From the NCBI RefSeq assembly GCF_014118685.1, contig NZ_JACFAK010000001.1:186001-250000 (forward strand): DNA of 64,000 nt, in the 5' to 3' direction. Of the stretch, positions 55,431-64,000 are shown in pieces. The position numbers were made by a program, and so were the translations under genes. Source of the stretch: Flaviflexus huanghaiensis (lineage in GTDB: Bacteria; Actinomycetota; Actinomycetes; Actinomycetales; Actinomycetaceae). Within the stretch, counting starts at the first letter, position 1; each line of letters starts with the position of its first letter. The notes under the pieces are model-generated. The model was not told the origin of the DNA, did no database searches, and was given only the letters and a program-made list of their open reading frames with translations.

Positions 55431-56336
55431 ATGAATCACACTCCGACGAAGAGTCTGCCCGGATGGACGCATGTGAAGTCCGGGAAAGTCCGCGACCTCT
55501 ATGCGCCGACGGAGCTGTCGACCCATGATGGCCGCGACACAGTTCTTATCGTGGCCTCCGATCGCATTTCAGCGTTCGACTATGTCCTGCCGACTCCGAT
55601 CCCGGGCAAGGGCAAGGTCCTCACCGCCATGGCTCTGTGGTGGTTCGAACAACTCAAGGATGTGACCCCCAACCATTTCGTGTCAACGGATGTCCCCGAA
55701 GCTGTGCGTGGTCGGGCAATGATTACCAACCGGTTGGAGATGGTTCCGGTCGAATGTGTCGTCCGGGGCTACATCACGGGATCAGCGCTCGCGGAGTACC
55801 GCCGATCAGGCAGTATCTGCGGAATCGAACTCCCGGAGGGGCTTGAGGACTGCGACCGTCTTCCTGAGCCGATCTTCACACCGGCCGCGAAGGCAGAGTC
55901 GGGCGAGCACGACGTCAACATTACCTACGCGGACGTCGAGAGGATGGTGGGCCGTGACGTCGCCCGCACTCTGAAGGACACGTCGCTCGCCCTCTATTGG
56001 CGGGCTCGGACGATCGCGGCGAGCAAGGGCATTATCTTGGCCGACACGAAGTTTGAATTCGGCAGACACACGCAACCGGGAGCGACCCGGCTTGTCCTTG
56101 GTGATGAGATCCTTACCCCCGACTCATCCCGTTTCTGGGACGAGAGCGATTATGTGCCGGGTCAGCCGCAGCCCTCGCTCGATAAGCAGTACATTCGGGA
56201 CTGGCTGACGTCCGAGGAGGCCGGGTGGGATCGGGTCTCTCCGCCCCCCGAGTTGCCCACCTACGTCGTCGAGAAGACGAAGGAACGCTACGTCCGCGCC
56301 TACGAGCGGCTCACAGGGCGAACCTGGGAGGAGTAA
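55431..56336 (+). CDS. purC: SAICAR synthase
   Basis: PurC joins aspartate to CAIR with ATP, giving SAICAR in purine synthesis. The 301-residue protein carries VKSGKVRDLYAP, IVASDRISAFDYVLPTPIPGKG, ECVVRGYITGSALAEY, and DTKFEFGRH with LGDEILTPDSSRFWD, the family signature. It is the longer SAICAR synthase form. No clear Shine-Dalgarno site precedes the ATG at 55431. purS follows 28 nt after the stop with its own -10-like box, so purC may be read alone and also into purSQL. Confidence 0.95.
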   Translation: MNHTPTKSLPGWTHVKSGKVRDLYAPTELSTHDGRDTVLIVASDRISAFDYVLPTPIPGKGKVLTAMALWWFEQLKDVTPNHFVSTDVPEAVRGRAMITNRLEMVPVECVVRGYITGSALAEYRRSGSICGIELPEGLEDCDRLPEPIFTPAAKAESGEHDVNITYADVERMVGRDVARTLKDTSLALYWRARTIAASKGIILADTKFEFGRHTQPGATRLVLGDEILTPDSSRFWDESDYVPGQPQPSLDKQYIRDWLTSEEAGWDRVSPPPELPTYVVEKTKERYVRAYERLTGRTWEE

Positions 56337-56351
56337 GCGCTCCCGCCGGAC

Positions 56352-56357
56352 TAGAAT
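56352..56357 (+). promoter_or_regulatory. Putative -10 box of a leaderless transcript (purSQL)
   Basis: TAGAAT is followed by 7 nt and the ATG at 56365. This promoter would serve purS, purQ and purL. Confidence 0.5.
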
Positions 56358-56364
56358 CTGCCGT

Positions 56365-56616
56365 ATGGGACGAATCATCGTAGAAGTCATGCCTAAGCCT
56401 GAAATCCTTGATCCTCAGGGGAAGGCTATTGCCGGAGCTCTCCCACACCAGGGCTTCACAGAATTCACGGATGTTCGACAGGGGAAGCGTTTCGAGCTCA
56501 CTGTCGATGGTGAAGTCACGGAGGAGGCCCTTGCGGCCGCCACACGAGCAGCGGAGAACGTACTCTCCAACCCGGTCATCGAGGACGTCGTCGGCGTCTA
56601 TGCGGAGGACAAGTGA
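56365..56616 (+). CDS. purS: FGAM synthase subunit PurS
   Basis: PurS is a small protein that bridges PurQ and PurL in the three-part FGAM synthase and helps transfer ammonia. The 83-residue product has the standard form [39 protein letters not shown], then an amphipathic helix and [12 protein letters not shown]. Its stop overlaps the purQ GTG by 4 nt. The start is probably leaderless, with TAGAAT 7 nt before the ATG. Confidence 0.93.
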   Translation: MGRIIVEVMPKPEILDPQGKAIAGALPHQGFTEFTDVRQGKRFELTVDGEVTEEALAAATRAAENVLSNPVIEDVVGVYAEDK

Positions 56617-57302
56617 AAGTCGGAGTCATCACGTTCCCCGGAACACTTGATGAAGGGGACGCGAGAAGGGCAGTGAAGCTCGCCGGCGGAGAGCCGGTCG
56701 ATCTGTGGCACGCCGACGAAAATCTTCAGGGCGTTGACGCCGTCATCATCCCCGGAGGTTTCTCCTACGGTGACTATCTGCGGTGCGGAGCGATCGCCGC
56801 CCTCGCACCAGTTATGCGCGAGGTCATCACCCAAGCCAAGGCGGGCATTCCCGTGCTTGGAATCTGCAACGGGTTCCAGGTCCTGTGTGAGTCAGGGCTT
56901 CTGCCAGGTGCTCTCGTCCGCAACGATCACCAGAAGTTCATCTGCCGAGAGCAACGGCTACGGGTCGAATCGACGAGGACCGCGTGGACGTCGGGGTTCA
57001 GTGAAGGTGATGAGATTGTCATCCCGCTGAAAAACGGCGAGGGCTCCTACCAGGCTCACGATGAGACCATCGCCGAGCTTGAGGGTGAGGGCCGGGTCGT
57101 GTTCCGCTACCTCGAGGTCAATCCCAACGGTTCCCGCAATGACATCGCTGGCATCACGAATGAAACCGGCTCGGTCGTTGGCCTCATGCCTCACCCAGAA
57201 CATGCAGTTGAGGCGGGCTTTGGTCCAGACTCGCAGTCCGGCATTCGAACCGGCACCGATGGTCTCCTCATCTTCCAGTCACTCATGGGGGTCCTCCGAT
57301 GA
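56613..57302 (+). CDS. purQ: FGAM synthase glutamine amidotransferase subunit PurQ
   Basis: PurQ hydrolyses glutamine and supplies ammonia to PurL. The 229-residue class I amidotransferase has the nucleophile cysteine in GICNGFQVL, the oxyanion strand [13 protein letters not shown], and the histidine-glutamate pair in MPHPEHAVE. It begins with a GTG that overlaps the purS stop and ends overlapping the purL ATG, so all three subunits are translated in step. Confidence 0.95.
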   Translation: MKVGVITFPGTLDEGDARRAVKLAGGEPVDLWHADENLQGVDAVIIPGGFSYGDYLRCGAIAALAPVMREVITQAKAGIPVLGICNGFQVLCESGLLPGALVRNDHQKFICREQRLRVESTRTAWTSGFSEGDEIVIPLKNGEGSYQAHDETIAELEGEGRVVFRYLEVNPNGSRNDIAGITNETGSVVGLMPHPEHAVEAGFGPDSQSGIRTGTDGLLIFQSLMGVLR

Positions 57303-59557
57303 CGCACGATACGATCGACAAGGCGGCTTCCACTCCAGATGAGGAGATGCCGTACGCCGCCCTTGGTCTCAAAGACGACGAATACGTCTACATCAAGGAG
57401 CTCCTCGGTCGCAGGCCGACGAACGCCGAGCTCGCCATGTACTCGGTCATGTGGTCCGAGCACTGCTCGTACAAGTCGTCGAAAAAGCACCTGAAGGAAC
57501 AGTTTGGGGCGAAGACGACGAAGGCGATGAGCAAGCACCTGCTCGTCGGCATGGGCCAGAATGCGGGCGTGGTCGACATCGGTGACGGCTGGGCCGTCAC
57601 CTTCAAAGTCGAATCCCACAACTCTCCGTCCTACGTTGAGCCCTACCAGGGTGCTGCGACAGGTGTTGGCGGCATTGTCCGCGACATCATCGCCATGGGT
57701 GCCCGTCCTGTGGCCGTCATGGACCAGCTGCGCTTTGGCGACCCGAACGAGCCCGATACGTGGCGTGTGGCGGGCGGCGCCATTTCCGGCATCGCCGGTT
57801 ACGGCAACAGCCTTGGCCTGCCGAATATCGGCGGCGAAGTCGAATTCGACTCCTCCTACCAGGGCAACCCGCTCGTCAACGCCCTCGCGGTCGGCGTCAT
57901 GCGTCACGAAGATATCCACCTGGCCAACGCCGAAGGCGTCGGCAACCATGTCGTCCTCTTCGGCGCGCGAACTGGCGGCGACGGGATCGGCGGCGCCTCG
58001 ATTCTCGCCTCGGAAGCATTCGACGGCGGCATGCCGACGAAGCGCCCCTCCGTCCAGGTCGGGGACCCATTCATGGAGAAGGTCCTCATCGAGTGCTGCA
58101 TGGAGCTGTTCCGAGAGGGCACGGTCGAGGCGATCCAGGACCTCGGGGCCGCAGGAATCTCCTGCGCCACCTCTGAGCTCGCGGCTAACGGCGGGTCTGG
58201 GATGCACGTCAACCTTGAAGAGGTCTTGCTTCGCGATCCCACTCTTAACGCCGGCGAGATTCTCATGAGCGAATCGCAGGAGCGGATGATGGCGATTGTC
58301 TCGCCGGAGCGCCTCGAGGACTTCATGAACATCATCGACAAGTGGGAAGTCGAAGCCTCGGTCATCGGCGAACTGACCGGCGACGGCAGGCTGACGATCG
58401 ACCACGACGGTCACAGAATCGTCGACGTCGATCCCGCGACCGTCGCCATCGACAGCCCCGTGTACGACCGCCCCTACACGCGGCCTTCATGGCAGGACGC
58501 CCTCCAGGAAGACACGACAGACAGGCTGGCCAGGCCCGCACCCGGGCAGGAGATGCGGGACCAGATCATCGCGCTCCTCCATTCTCCGAACCAGGCTCCG
58601 AAGGACTGGGTGACCAGCCAGTACGATCGGTTTGTCCGCGGCAATACCGCACTCGCCCAGCCGGACGACGCAGGAGTCATCCGCGTCGACGAGCAAACCG
58701 GCCGCGGCGTCGCCATCGCAACCGACGCGAATGGTTGGTACACAAAGCTCGACCCGTATGAGGGCGCACGCCACGCATTGGCCGAGTCGTACCGCAACGT
58801 CGCCACGGTGGGTGCGAAACCCTTGGCCGTGACGGACTGTCTCAACTTCGGCAATCCCGAGAAGCCAGAACTCATGTGGCAACTCGTTAAGGCCATGGAA
58901 GGGCTAGCTGACGGCTGCGCCGAGCTGGGGATCCCCGTCACCGGCGGCAACGTGTCCCTCTACAATTCGTCCGGCGACGAATCGATCAACCCAACCCCAG
59001 TTGTCGGGATGCTCGGCGTCCTCGACGACGTCGCCACAGCGCGACCGTCGGGATGGACGGAAGAGGGCCTCGCCATCGTTGCCCTCGGTGACGTCGCTGA
59101 TGAGTTGGATGGTTCCGCCTGGGCCCGCACAATCCATGATCATCTGGGCGGCCTACCGCCCCGTGTTGACCTTTCGCGGGAGGCGGCGCTCGGCCGCTTC
59201 CTCATCGCGCTCGCGGAAGCGGATGTAGCAAAGGCGGCTCACGACGTGGCGAACGGTGGCCTCATCCAGACGTTGACCGACATGGTTCTCCGCAACCGTG
59301 TCGGTGCGTCGGTCGACGTGACGCCGCTTGGGGTGAGTGACTTCGTGGCGCTGTTCTCGGAGTCGCAGGCCCGGGCCGTTATCGCGGTCCCGCAAGAGTT
59401 GTTGCCCGCCGTCCATGCCGCCGCCGAAGCCGAGGGTGTTCTTGCCGTTCGGATCGGCACGACAGGCGGAGACAGGCTCGTCATCCAGGGGGAGGAGACA
59501 TACTCCTTCGTCCTCGATGAGCTCGTCGGTCCCACTCCTCGAGCACCACAGAAGTAG
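57299..59557 (+). CDS. purL: FGAM synthase large subunit PurL (small form)
   Basis: PurL performs the ATP-dependent amidation of formylglycinamide ribonucleotide. The 752-residue length is the small form that needs separate PurS and PurQ, both encoded just before it. Visible elements include [79 protein letters not shown] and [12 protein letters not shown]-type [15 protein letters not shown], plus the C-terminal [11 protein letters not shown]. It is coupled to purQ by ATGA overlap. A large stem-loop lies 34 nt after the stop. Confidence 0.96.
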   Translation: MTHDTIDKAASTPDEEMPYAALGLKDDEYVYIKELLGRRPTNAELAMYSVMWSEHCSYKSSKKHLKEQFGAKTTKAMSKHLLVGMGQNAGVVDIGDGWAVTFKVESHNSPSYVEPYQGAATGVGGIVRDIIAMGARPVAVMDQLRFGDPNEPDTWRVAGGAISGIAGYGNSLGLPNIGGEVEFDSSYQGNPLVNALAVGVMRHEDIHLANAEGVGNHVVLFGARTGGDGIGGASILASEAFDGGMPTKRPSVQVGDPFMEKVLIECCMELFREGTVEAIQDLGAAGISCATSELAANGGSGMHVNLEEVLLRDPTLNAGEILMSESQERMMAIVSPERLEDFMNIIDKWEVEASVIGELTGDGRLTIDHDGHRIVDVDPATVAIDSPVYDRPYTRPSWQDALQEDTTDRLARPAPGQEMRDQIIALLHSPNQAPKDWVTSQYDRFVRGNTALAQPDDAGVIRVDEQTGRGVAIATDANGWYTKLDPYEGARHALAESYRNVATVGAKPLAVTDCLNFGNPEKPELMWQLVKAMEGLADGCAELGIPVTGGNVSLYNSSGDESINPTPVVGMLGVLDDVATARPSGWTEEGLAIVALGDVADELDGSAWARTIHDHLGGLPPRVDLSREAALGRFLIALAEADVAKAAHDVANGGLIQTLTDMVLRNRVGASVDVTPLGVSDFVALFSESQARAVIAVPQELLPAVHAAAEAEGVLAVRIGTTGGDRLVIQGEETYSFVLDELVGPTPRAPQK

Positions 59558-59590
59558 GTCTTGCCAAACCGTTTCTTGCAACGATAAGGT

Positions 59591-59645
59591 GCACTCCCGC
59601 GAGCGAGCCGAAACCGTCAGGGTTGAGGTGGGCACGCGGGAGTGC
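59591..59645 (+). terminator. Stem-loop after purL
   Basis: GCACTCCCGCG (59591-59601) and CGCGGGAGTGC (59635-59645) form a perfect 11-bp stem around a 33-nt loop containing a smaller stem, followed by CGTTTTCCC. Confidence 0.65.
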
Positions 59646-59702
59646 CGTTTTCCCGCCATTTCATGACGAGGACCTGATAACCGCGACATATCAGCAGAAT
59701 CT

Positions 59703-59726
59703 TGCGAAAATGTGGAATATTTCGCA
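59703..59726. promoter_or_regulatory. Inverted repeat upstream of gdhA
   Basis: TGCGAAA (59703-59709) and TTTCGCA (59720-59726) are a perfect 7-bp inverted repeat with a 10-nt centre, 48 bp before the gdhA start. It is a candidate operator for nitrogen control; it does not match the AmtR or GlnR consensus by eye. Confidence 0.45.
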
Positions 59727-59760
59727 GTGGACAAGGATGTGTTGAATTCCTTGGATGAAC

Positions 59761-59766
59761 TAACGT
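59761..59766 (+). promoter_or_regulatory. Putative -10 box of a leaderless transcript (gdhA)
   Basis: TAACGT is followed by 7 nt and the ATG at 59774. No Shine-Dalgarno sequence is seen. Confidence 0.45.
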
Positions 59767-59773
59767 CTGTGGC

Positions 59774-61126
59774 ATGAGTAGCACCGCGAATGAATATATT
59801 GAGTCAGTCCTTTCCGGCCTGACTGTTCGTAACCCGGGCGAGGCTGAGTTTCACGAAGCCGTCGCGGGTGTGCTGACAACTCTGGCGCCCGTCCTCGAAC
59901 AGCATCCCGAGTACCAGGACGCGGCAATCCTCGAGAGAATCGTTGAGCCTGAGCGAGTCATCCACTTCCGCGTTCCGTGGATGGATGACGCCGGTAAGTA
60001 CCACGTCAACCGCGGCTATCGTGTCCAGTTCAACTCGGCTCTTGGACCCTATAAGGGCGGGATCCGGTTTCATCCCTCGGTCTCAGCCTCGATCGTCAAA
60101 TTTCTCGGGTTCGAGCAGATCTTTAAGAACGCACTCACAGGTCAGCAGATCGGCGGCGGTAAGGGTGGCTCGGACTTCAATCCGGCTGGACGCTCCGATA
60201 ACGAGATCATGCGTTTCTGTCAGTCGTTCATGACCGCGCTGTACCGCAACATCGGCGCGAACATGGACATCCCTGCCGGCGACATTGGCGTCGGTGCTCG
60301 CGAGGTCGGCTACATGTACGGCCAGTACAAGAGGCTCGTCGGCCAGTTCGAAGCCGGCGTCCTCACAGGCAAGGGAGTCGGCTGGGGAGGGTCTCGCGTC
60401 CGCAAGGAGGCGACGGGCTATGGTCTCGTCGCCTTCACCCGGCAGATGCTGCTAACTCGAGGCGAAGATCTCGAGGATCAGACCGTCTCCGTGTCCGGTT
60501 CTGGCAACGTCGCAATCTACGCTATTGAGCGTTTGCTCCAGCTCGGCGCCCGCCCCGTGACGTTCTCCGACTCCTCCGGCTGGGTCTACGACGCCGACGG
60601 CGTCGACCTTGACCTTCTCAAAGAGGTCAAAGAGGTTTACCGCGGTCGAGTGGCCGACTACGTCGAGGAGCGGCCGCGCGCCGAGTTCCACACATTCGGC
60701 TCCATTTGGGACGTCCCCGTTGACATCGCCCTACCCTCGGCCGTTCAGCACGAGATCAACGCGGATCATGCTCGCACACTCATCATGAACGGTGTCAAGG
60801 CCGTGGCGGAGGGTTCGAACATGTCGACCACCGCTGGGGGAGTTGACGTGTTTGATGATTCTGACATCCTCTACGGTCCCGGCAAGGCCGCGAACGCGGG
60901 TGGCGTCGCAGTGTCGGCTTTGGAGATGCAGCAGAACTCCGCGCGCCAGTCATGGACCGCAGAGGATGTTGCCGAGCGGCTCGACCTCATCATGGAAGAC
61001 ATCCACCGCCAGTGCTCAGAGCACTCGATGAAGTACACCGGTCGGCCCGATAATTATGTCGCGGGCTCAAACGCTGCGGGTCTGGTTCGCGTCGCCGACG
61101 CGATGATCGCGCAGGGGCTCGTCTAG
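59774..61126 (+). CDS. gdhA: NADP-specific glutamate dehydrogenase
   Basis: GdhA makes glutamate from 2-oxoglutarate and ammonia with NADPH. The 450-residue protein has the small hexameric form's features: HFRVPWMDDAGKYHVNRGYRVQ, the substrate site GPYKGGIRFHPSV with the catalytic lysine in IGGGKGGSDFNP, VPAGDIGVGAREVGYM-type IPAGDIGVGAREVGY, and the Rossmann motif VSGSGNVAIYAIERLL. The C-terminal PGKAANAGGVAVSALEM and NYVAGSNAAG segments are typical. An inverted repeat lies upstream and may take a nitrogen-responsive regulator. Two terminator hairpins separate it from the convergent ptsI. Confidence 0.96.
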   Translation: MSSTANEYIESVLSGLTVRNPGEAEFHEAVAGVLTTLAPVLEQHPEYQDAAILERIVEPERVIHFRVPWMDDAGKYHVNRGYRVQFNSALGPYKGGIRFHPSVSASIVKFLGFEQIFKNALTGQQIGGGKGGSDFNPAGRSDNEIMRFCQSFMTALYRNIGANMDIPAGDIGVGAREVGYMYGQYKRLVGQFEAGVLTGKGVGWGGSRVRKEATGYGLVAFTRQMLLTRGEDLEDQTVSVSGSGNVAIYAIERLLQLGARPVTFSDSSGWVYDADGVDLDLLKEVKEVYRGRVADYVEERPRAEFHTFGSIWDVPVDIALPSAVQHEINADHARTLIMNGVKAVAEGSNMSTTAGGVDVFDDSDILYGPGKAANAGGVAVSALEMQQNSARQSWTAEDVAERLDLIMEDIHRQCSEHSMKYTGRPDNYVAGSNAAGLVRVADAMIAQGLV

Positions 61127-61142
61127 AATCTTCGTTGGGAAG

Positions 61143-61180
61143 AGAATGAGGCGGTGGGCTACGGCCCGCCGCCTCATTCT
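61143..61180 (+). terminator. Hairpin terminator after gdhA
   Basis: AGAATGAGGCGGTGGGC pairs with GCCCGCCGCCTCATTCT (one G-T pair) around a short loop, 16 nt after the stop, followed by TACTC. Confidence 0.75.
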
Positions 61181-61230
61181 TACTCCCACACACGCCAGTC
61201 GTGAAAACTACACATCTCAGTCGAGAAAAG

Positions 61231-61257
61231 AGGACGGGCCCACCAGGGGCCCGTCCT
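61231..61257 (-). terminator. Hairpin terminator after ptsI
   Basis: AGGACGGGCCC (61231-61241) and GGGCCCGTCCT (61247-61257) form a perfect 11-bp stem, 19 nt beyond the minus-strand ptsI stop; on that strand it is followed by a CTTTTC tract. Confidence 0.7.
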
Positions 61258-61276
61258 GCTTAACGGTCAGCCGTCA

Positions 61277-62947
61277 TCAGTCAGCGTTGAGGATGGCGAG
61301 GGCAACCTGGCGTGCCTCATTCGGATCGCTGGCTTTCACGACAGCGGCGGCGGCTTCCTGACACTGCTCGAGCGTGACGTTGGCGAGTCTCGACCCGACG
61401 TAGGGGATTGCACCGGATGCCATCGACAGAGAGGTCACCCCCATACCGACAAGGACGGCGGCGAGGTTCGGATCCGCTGCTGCTTCGCCACAGACGCCGA
61501 CTGGCTTGCCGTGACGAACCCCGGCCTCGGCAACTCGCTGGATAAGGGCGAGGACGGCCGGTTGCCAGTTGTCCGTGTAGGTTGCGAGGTTCGCATTGCC
61601 GCGGTCCGCCGCCATGACGTACTGCGTGAGATCGTTCGTGCCGATCGACACGAAGTCGATCTCTTCGAGGAACTGATCGATCATGATCGCGGCGGCAGGG
61701 ACCTCGATCATGATGCCGGCTTTGAGATCATGCTCGCGGATGAGGGATGCGAACCAGCGAGCTTCCGCGACCGTTGACACCATCGGTGCCATGATCCAGC
61801 TCGGACCGTCGTGCCGTTTAGCGGCCTCAACGAGAGCGTCAATCTGTCTGGTGAGGAGACCCATGTCGATTCCAGAGGTGCGCAACCCGCGCACGCCCAG
61901 GGCAGGGTTCTCCTCGTCAGGGACGGAGGCGAAGGCGACCGGCTTGTCCGACCCGGCGTCGAGGGTGCGGACGACGATCTTTGCCCCGGGAAAATGGCCG
62001 AATACGGAGCTGTAGATTCGGACCTGCTCCTCGACCGAAGGTTCGGACGGGATGTTGAGGAACGATAGCTCTGTGCGGAAGAGTCCGATGCCGGCAGCCT
62101 CTGACGCCTCGGCGCGTATGGCACCGGCCTCGTCCTGAATATTGGCGAGGATTTCGATCGGGTGGCCATCCTGTGTTTGTGCGGGACCATGCCACTCACG
62201 TGCGAGCCTGCGACGCTCTGCGTCGGTCTTCGCGAGGACGTCTGCCTCGTCGGGGTCGGGGCTGATGGAGAACTCGCCAGAGTCCCCATCCATGATGAGG
62301 TCAACGCCTTCGGGCACGTCAGAGAGCTCTCGGGCAGCGACAATGCAGGGAATACCGAGCTGACGGCAGATGATCGACGTGTGCGACGTCGGCCCGCCAA
62401 GGCGGGTGATGATGCCACGAATGAGTTCGGGATCGAGCGCAGCGGTGTCCGCGGGGGCAAGGTCGTCGGCGAGGAGGATAACGGGCCCATCGGGGATGGG
62501 AACGCCCGGCTCCGGCTCGCCTCGAAGTTCGGCGATGACCCTGTTTCTCATGTCGAGGAGGTCAGTCTGACGCTCGGCCATGAGTCCGCCTGCCTGGCGG
62601 AAAATGTCGACGAACACCTGGGTTGCTTGGGCGACTGCTTGAACGGCCGGCGCGCCGCCCTCAATCCTCTTGACCACTTCGCGTCGCCAGCCCCTGTCGG
62701 TAGCGAAGCCTGCAGCAACCGCGAGGATGTCGGAGGCTGTGCCCACCGTGTTGGCGGCACGGTCCTTCAGCCGCTGGGCAACCGTGTCGGCCGCGGCGTT
62801 GAAGCGTTCGATCTCACTGCTCCGCGCGTCCTCTGGAATGATCTCGGATGTCTCCTCCGGCTCCGGGACCGACCTGATCCAGGCCGTTTTCGCGTGCGAT
62901 ACGCCAGGCACAACCGGCGTTCCGGACAGGGTGAGCGACGCTTTCAT
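61277..62947 (-). CDS. ptsI: PTS enzyme I (PEP-protein phosphotransferase)
   Basis: Enzyme I takes phosphate from phosphoenolpyruvate and passes it to HPr for sugar uptake. The 556-residue protein has the N-terminal GIxxSxGxAxGxA-type start (LSGTPVVPGVSHAKTAW), the phosphorylated histidine H189 in GGPTSHTSIICRQLGIP, and the C-terminal barrel with the PEP-binding arginine segment LFRTELSFLN, MIEVPAAAIMID and FVSIGTNDLTQYVMAADRGN, and the catalytic cysteine in VGVCGEAAAD. The ATG has AAGGA upstream. No ptsH or permease gene adjoins it in the window. Two copies of ATGCATTG lie just before it. Confidence 0.95.
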   Translation of the reverse strand: MKASLTLSGTPVVPGVSHAKTAWIRSVPEPEETSEIIPEDARSSEIERFNAAADTVAQRLKDRAANTVGTASDILAVAAGFATDRGWRREVVKRIEGGAPAVQAVAQATQVFVDIFRQAGGLMAERQTDLLDMRNRVIAELRGEPEPGVPIPDGPVILLADDLAPADTAALDPELIRGIITRLGGPTSHTSIICRQLGIPCIVAARELSDVPEGVDLIMDGDSGEFSISPDPDEADVLAKTDAERRRLAREWHGPAQTQDGHPIEILANIQDEAGAIRAEASEAAGIGLFRTELSFLNIPSEPSVEEQVRIYSSVFGHFPGAKIVVRTLDAGSDKPVAFASVPDEENPALGVRGLRTSGIDMGLLTRQIDALVEAAKRHDGPSWIMAPMVSTVAEARWFASLIREHDLKAGIMIEVPAAAIMIDQFLEEIDFVSIGTNDLTQYVMAADRGNANLATYTDNWQPAVLALIQRVAEAGVRHGKPVGVCGEAAADPNLAAVLVGMGVTSLSMASGAIPYVGSRLANVTLEQCQEAAAAVVKASDPNEARQVALAILNAD

Positions 62948-62963
62948 TCGTGGTCCTTCCCGA

Positions 62964-62993
62964 ATGCATTGAACGATGTGTTTTCATGCATTG
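62964..62993. promoter_or_regulatory. Pair of direct repeats upstream of ptsI
   Basis: ATGCATTG occurs at 62964-62971 and again at 62986-62993, 22 bp apart (about two helical turns), beginning 17 bp before the ptsI start. The arrangement suggests a bound regulator or dimer pair. Confidence 0.4.
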
Positions 62994-63103
62994 TATCGGC
63001 GAAGCGTTGGTTCCTGCCGGGTGACCACGGGCCGGGCGGCGGTTTGACCTGCGTTGTCACCGCGCCGCTTGTTGACAGCTGTGTCTCGCAAAGTTCGCCC
63101 GCT

Positions 63104-63118
63104 ATGCGCAAAACGCAT
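63104..63118. promoter_or_regulatory. Short inverted repeat upstream of 5'-nucleotidase gene
   Basis: ATGCG (63104-63108) and CGCAT (63114-63118) flank CAAAA, 48 bp before the start of the secreted nucleotidase gene. Confidence 0.3.
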
Positions 63119-63166
63119 GTAGGTTAGAACGTGCCATAGATTACTTCAACGTTAAGGACGTATGTG

Positions 63167-64000
63167 ATGCGAATTCACTTACAGGGCGCAAAACGCCCCC
63201 TTGCTGTGACGGCAGCGACAGCAATCGCCGCGTTGGGCATCGTTGCCCCCGCAGCTGCCGCCCCGAACGATGAGGACCGCGAAACAACAGCGGTCGTCGA
63301 CACACCGGCACCAGAATCAGATGCTCCAGTCGAAGAGGACACGCAGGACGAGACTCCTGCGCAGACCGCCCCGCCTGCCGATGACGGTGACGAAGCCGTC
63401 CCGGAAGCTGAGGAAAGCGGCACCGACGACGTTACTCCGCCGGCTGACAGCCCCGTCACTATCGACATTCTCGGCATCACCGACTTCCACGGCTATATCG
63501 AAAATATGCCGTTCATGCAGACTCAATTCAGCGCGATCCGCACCGCGAATCCGAACACGATCTTCGCAACTGCCGGCGATAACATCGGAGGCTCGGCTTT
63601 TGTCTCGTCGATCGCGAAGGACGTTCCGACTATCGATGTTCTCAACGCGATGAACCTTGAGGTCTCGGCTGTTGGAAACCATGAATTTGACAAAGGCTAC
63701 GCGGACCTGAGGGATCGAGTTATCCCTCTCGCCAATTTCGAGTACCTCGGCGCGAACGTCGGTGGAGCCCCCGAAATCAACGAACCGCCGGTATGGGTGA
63801 AGAACATCGACGGTGTCGATGTCGCCTTCATCGGGACCGTCACGGAGACGACGCCGTCGATCGTGTCGATCGGTGGGATCGCGGGACTGTCGTTCTCTGA
63901 TCCGGTTGCCAAGACGAACGAAGTCGCAGCCAGATATAAGGACGGCGACCCGGCGAACGGCGAAGCTGACGTTGTCGTCTCGCTCTTCCATGAGGGTGAT
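63167..64000 (+). CDS. Secreted 5'-nucleotidase/UshA-like metallophosphoesterase, 3' end beyond window
   Basis: The visible 278 residues are the N-terminal part of an exported metallophosphoesterase that would release phosphate from extracellular nucleotides. A signal peptide (residues 1-31, ending APAAAA) is followed by an acidic, proline- and threonine-rich linker of about 65 residues with no fold. The catalytic domain then begins: ITDFHG (D106 and H108, first metal), GDNIGGS (D138, N139), and GNHEFDKG (N171-H172, second metal), as in UshA and YfkN. The ATG at 63167 has AAGGAC 8 nt upstream. The frame is open to the window edge, so a C-terminal nucleotide-binding domain and perhaps a wall anchor are expected outside. 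Confidence 0.88.
   Translation, partial: MRIHLQGAKRPLAVTAATAIAALGIVAPAAAAPNDEDRETTAVVDTPAPESDAPVEEDTQDETPAQTAPPADDGDEAVPEAEESGTDDVTPPADSPVTIDILGITDFHGYIENMPFMQTQFSAIRTANPNTIFATAGDNIGGSAFVSSIAKDVPTIDVLNAMNLEVSAVGNHEFDKGYADLRDRVIPLANFEYLGANVGGAPEINEPPVWVKNIDGVDVAFIGTVTETTPSIVSIGGIAGLSFSDPVAKTNEVAARYKDGDPANGEADVVVSLFHEGD

Noticed and set aside
57191-58414. 407-codon open frame antisense to purL/purQ
   Set aside because: Shadow of purL; no start signal or motif.

Overview
The window is a high-GC chromosomal segment of a Gram-positive actinobacterium. Supporting signs are the GC-biased third codon positions, the HspR-type HAIR element before clpB, the coproporphyrin-dependent heme branch (cgoX, cpfC, chdC), GTP-type PEP carboxykinase, PurS/PurQ/small PurL, an LPXTG pilin with a class C sortase, and many starts that look leaderless. 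Pili and gene content fit the Actinomycetaceae or relatives; that family-level placement is inference.

Layout. 1-950 is the 3' end of an amidase gene. 1.0-3.7 kb is clpB. 3.8-7.6 kb, minus strand, is metF-metE plus a SnoaL-like protein. 7.9-14.7 kb is housekeeping: a flavin-dependent oxidoreductase, a HAD phosphatase, a serine hydrolase, exonuclease III, an SDR, pyrE, a LemA protein and an RNA methyltransferase. 14.8-25.7 kb is a heme locus: hemE-hemY-hemC-hemD-hemB-hemL on the minus strand, divergent from hemA-cpfC-chdC on the plus strand. Together they cover glutamyl-tRNA to heme b except for glutamyl-tRNA synthetase. The locus is flanked by a second, degenerate HemC paralog coupled to a sirtuin, and a C-terminal remnant of another sirtuin lies beside hemL. 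26.1-29.2 kb is a GntR regulator, a transporter and an asparaginase. 29.5-34.8 kb holds fructose-bisphosphate aldolase, an MDR oxidoreductase, an unknown membrane protein and glycogen phosphorylase.

35.4-46.1 kb is a complete type I-G (formerly I-U) CRISPR-Cas locus: csb1-csb2-cas3-cas8-like-cas4/cas1-cas2, all overlapping, then an array of 29 repeats and 28 spacers. 46.5-49.0 kb is a two-gene pilus unit (pilin and sortase C). 49.2-59.6 kb is purA, a membrane lipoprotein, pckG, purD, purC and purSQL. 59.8-64 kb is gdhA, ptsI on the minus strand, and the start of a secreted 5'-nucleotidase.

The most unusual items are the HemC-like protein, which lacks the cofactor cysteine, the active-site loop and key arginines and is fused in one operon with a sirtuin; the sirtuin remnant by hemL; the pilin whose E-box glutamate is replaced by glutamine; and a window-wide set of TANNNT boxes 6-7 nt before start codons. 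No tRNA, rRNA or insertion sequence was recognised. All calls are from reading the sequence; no database search was run.
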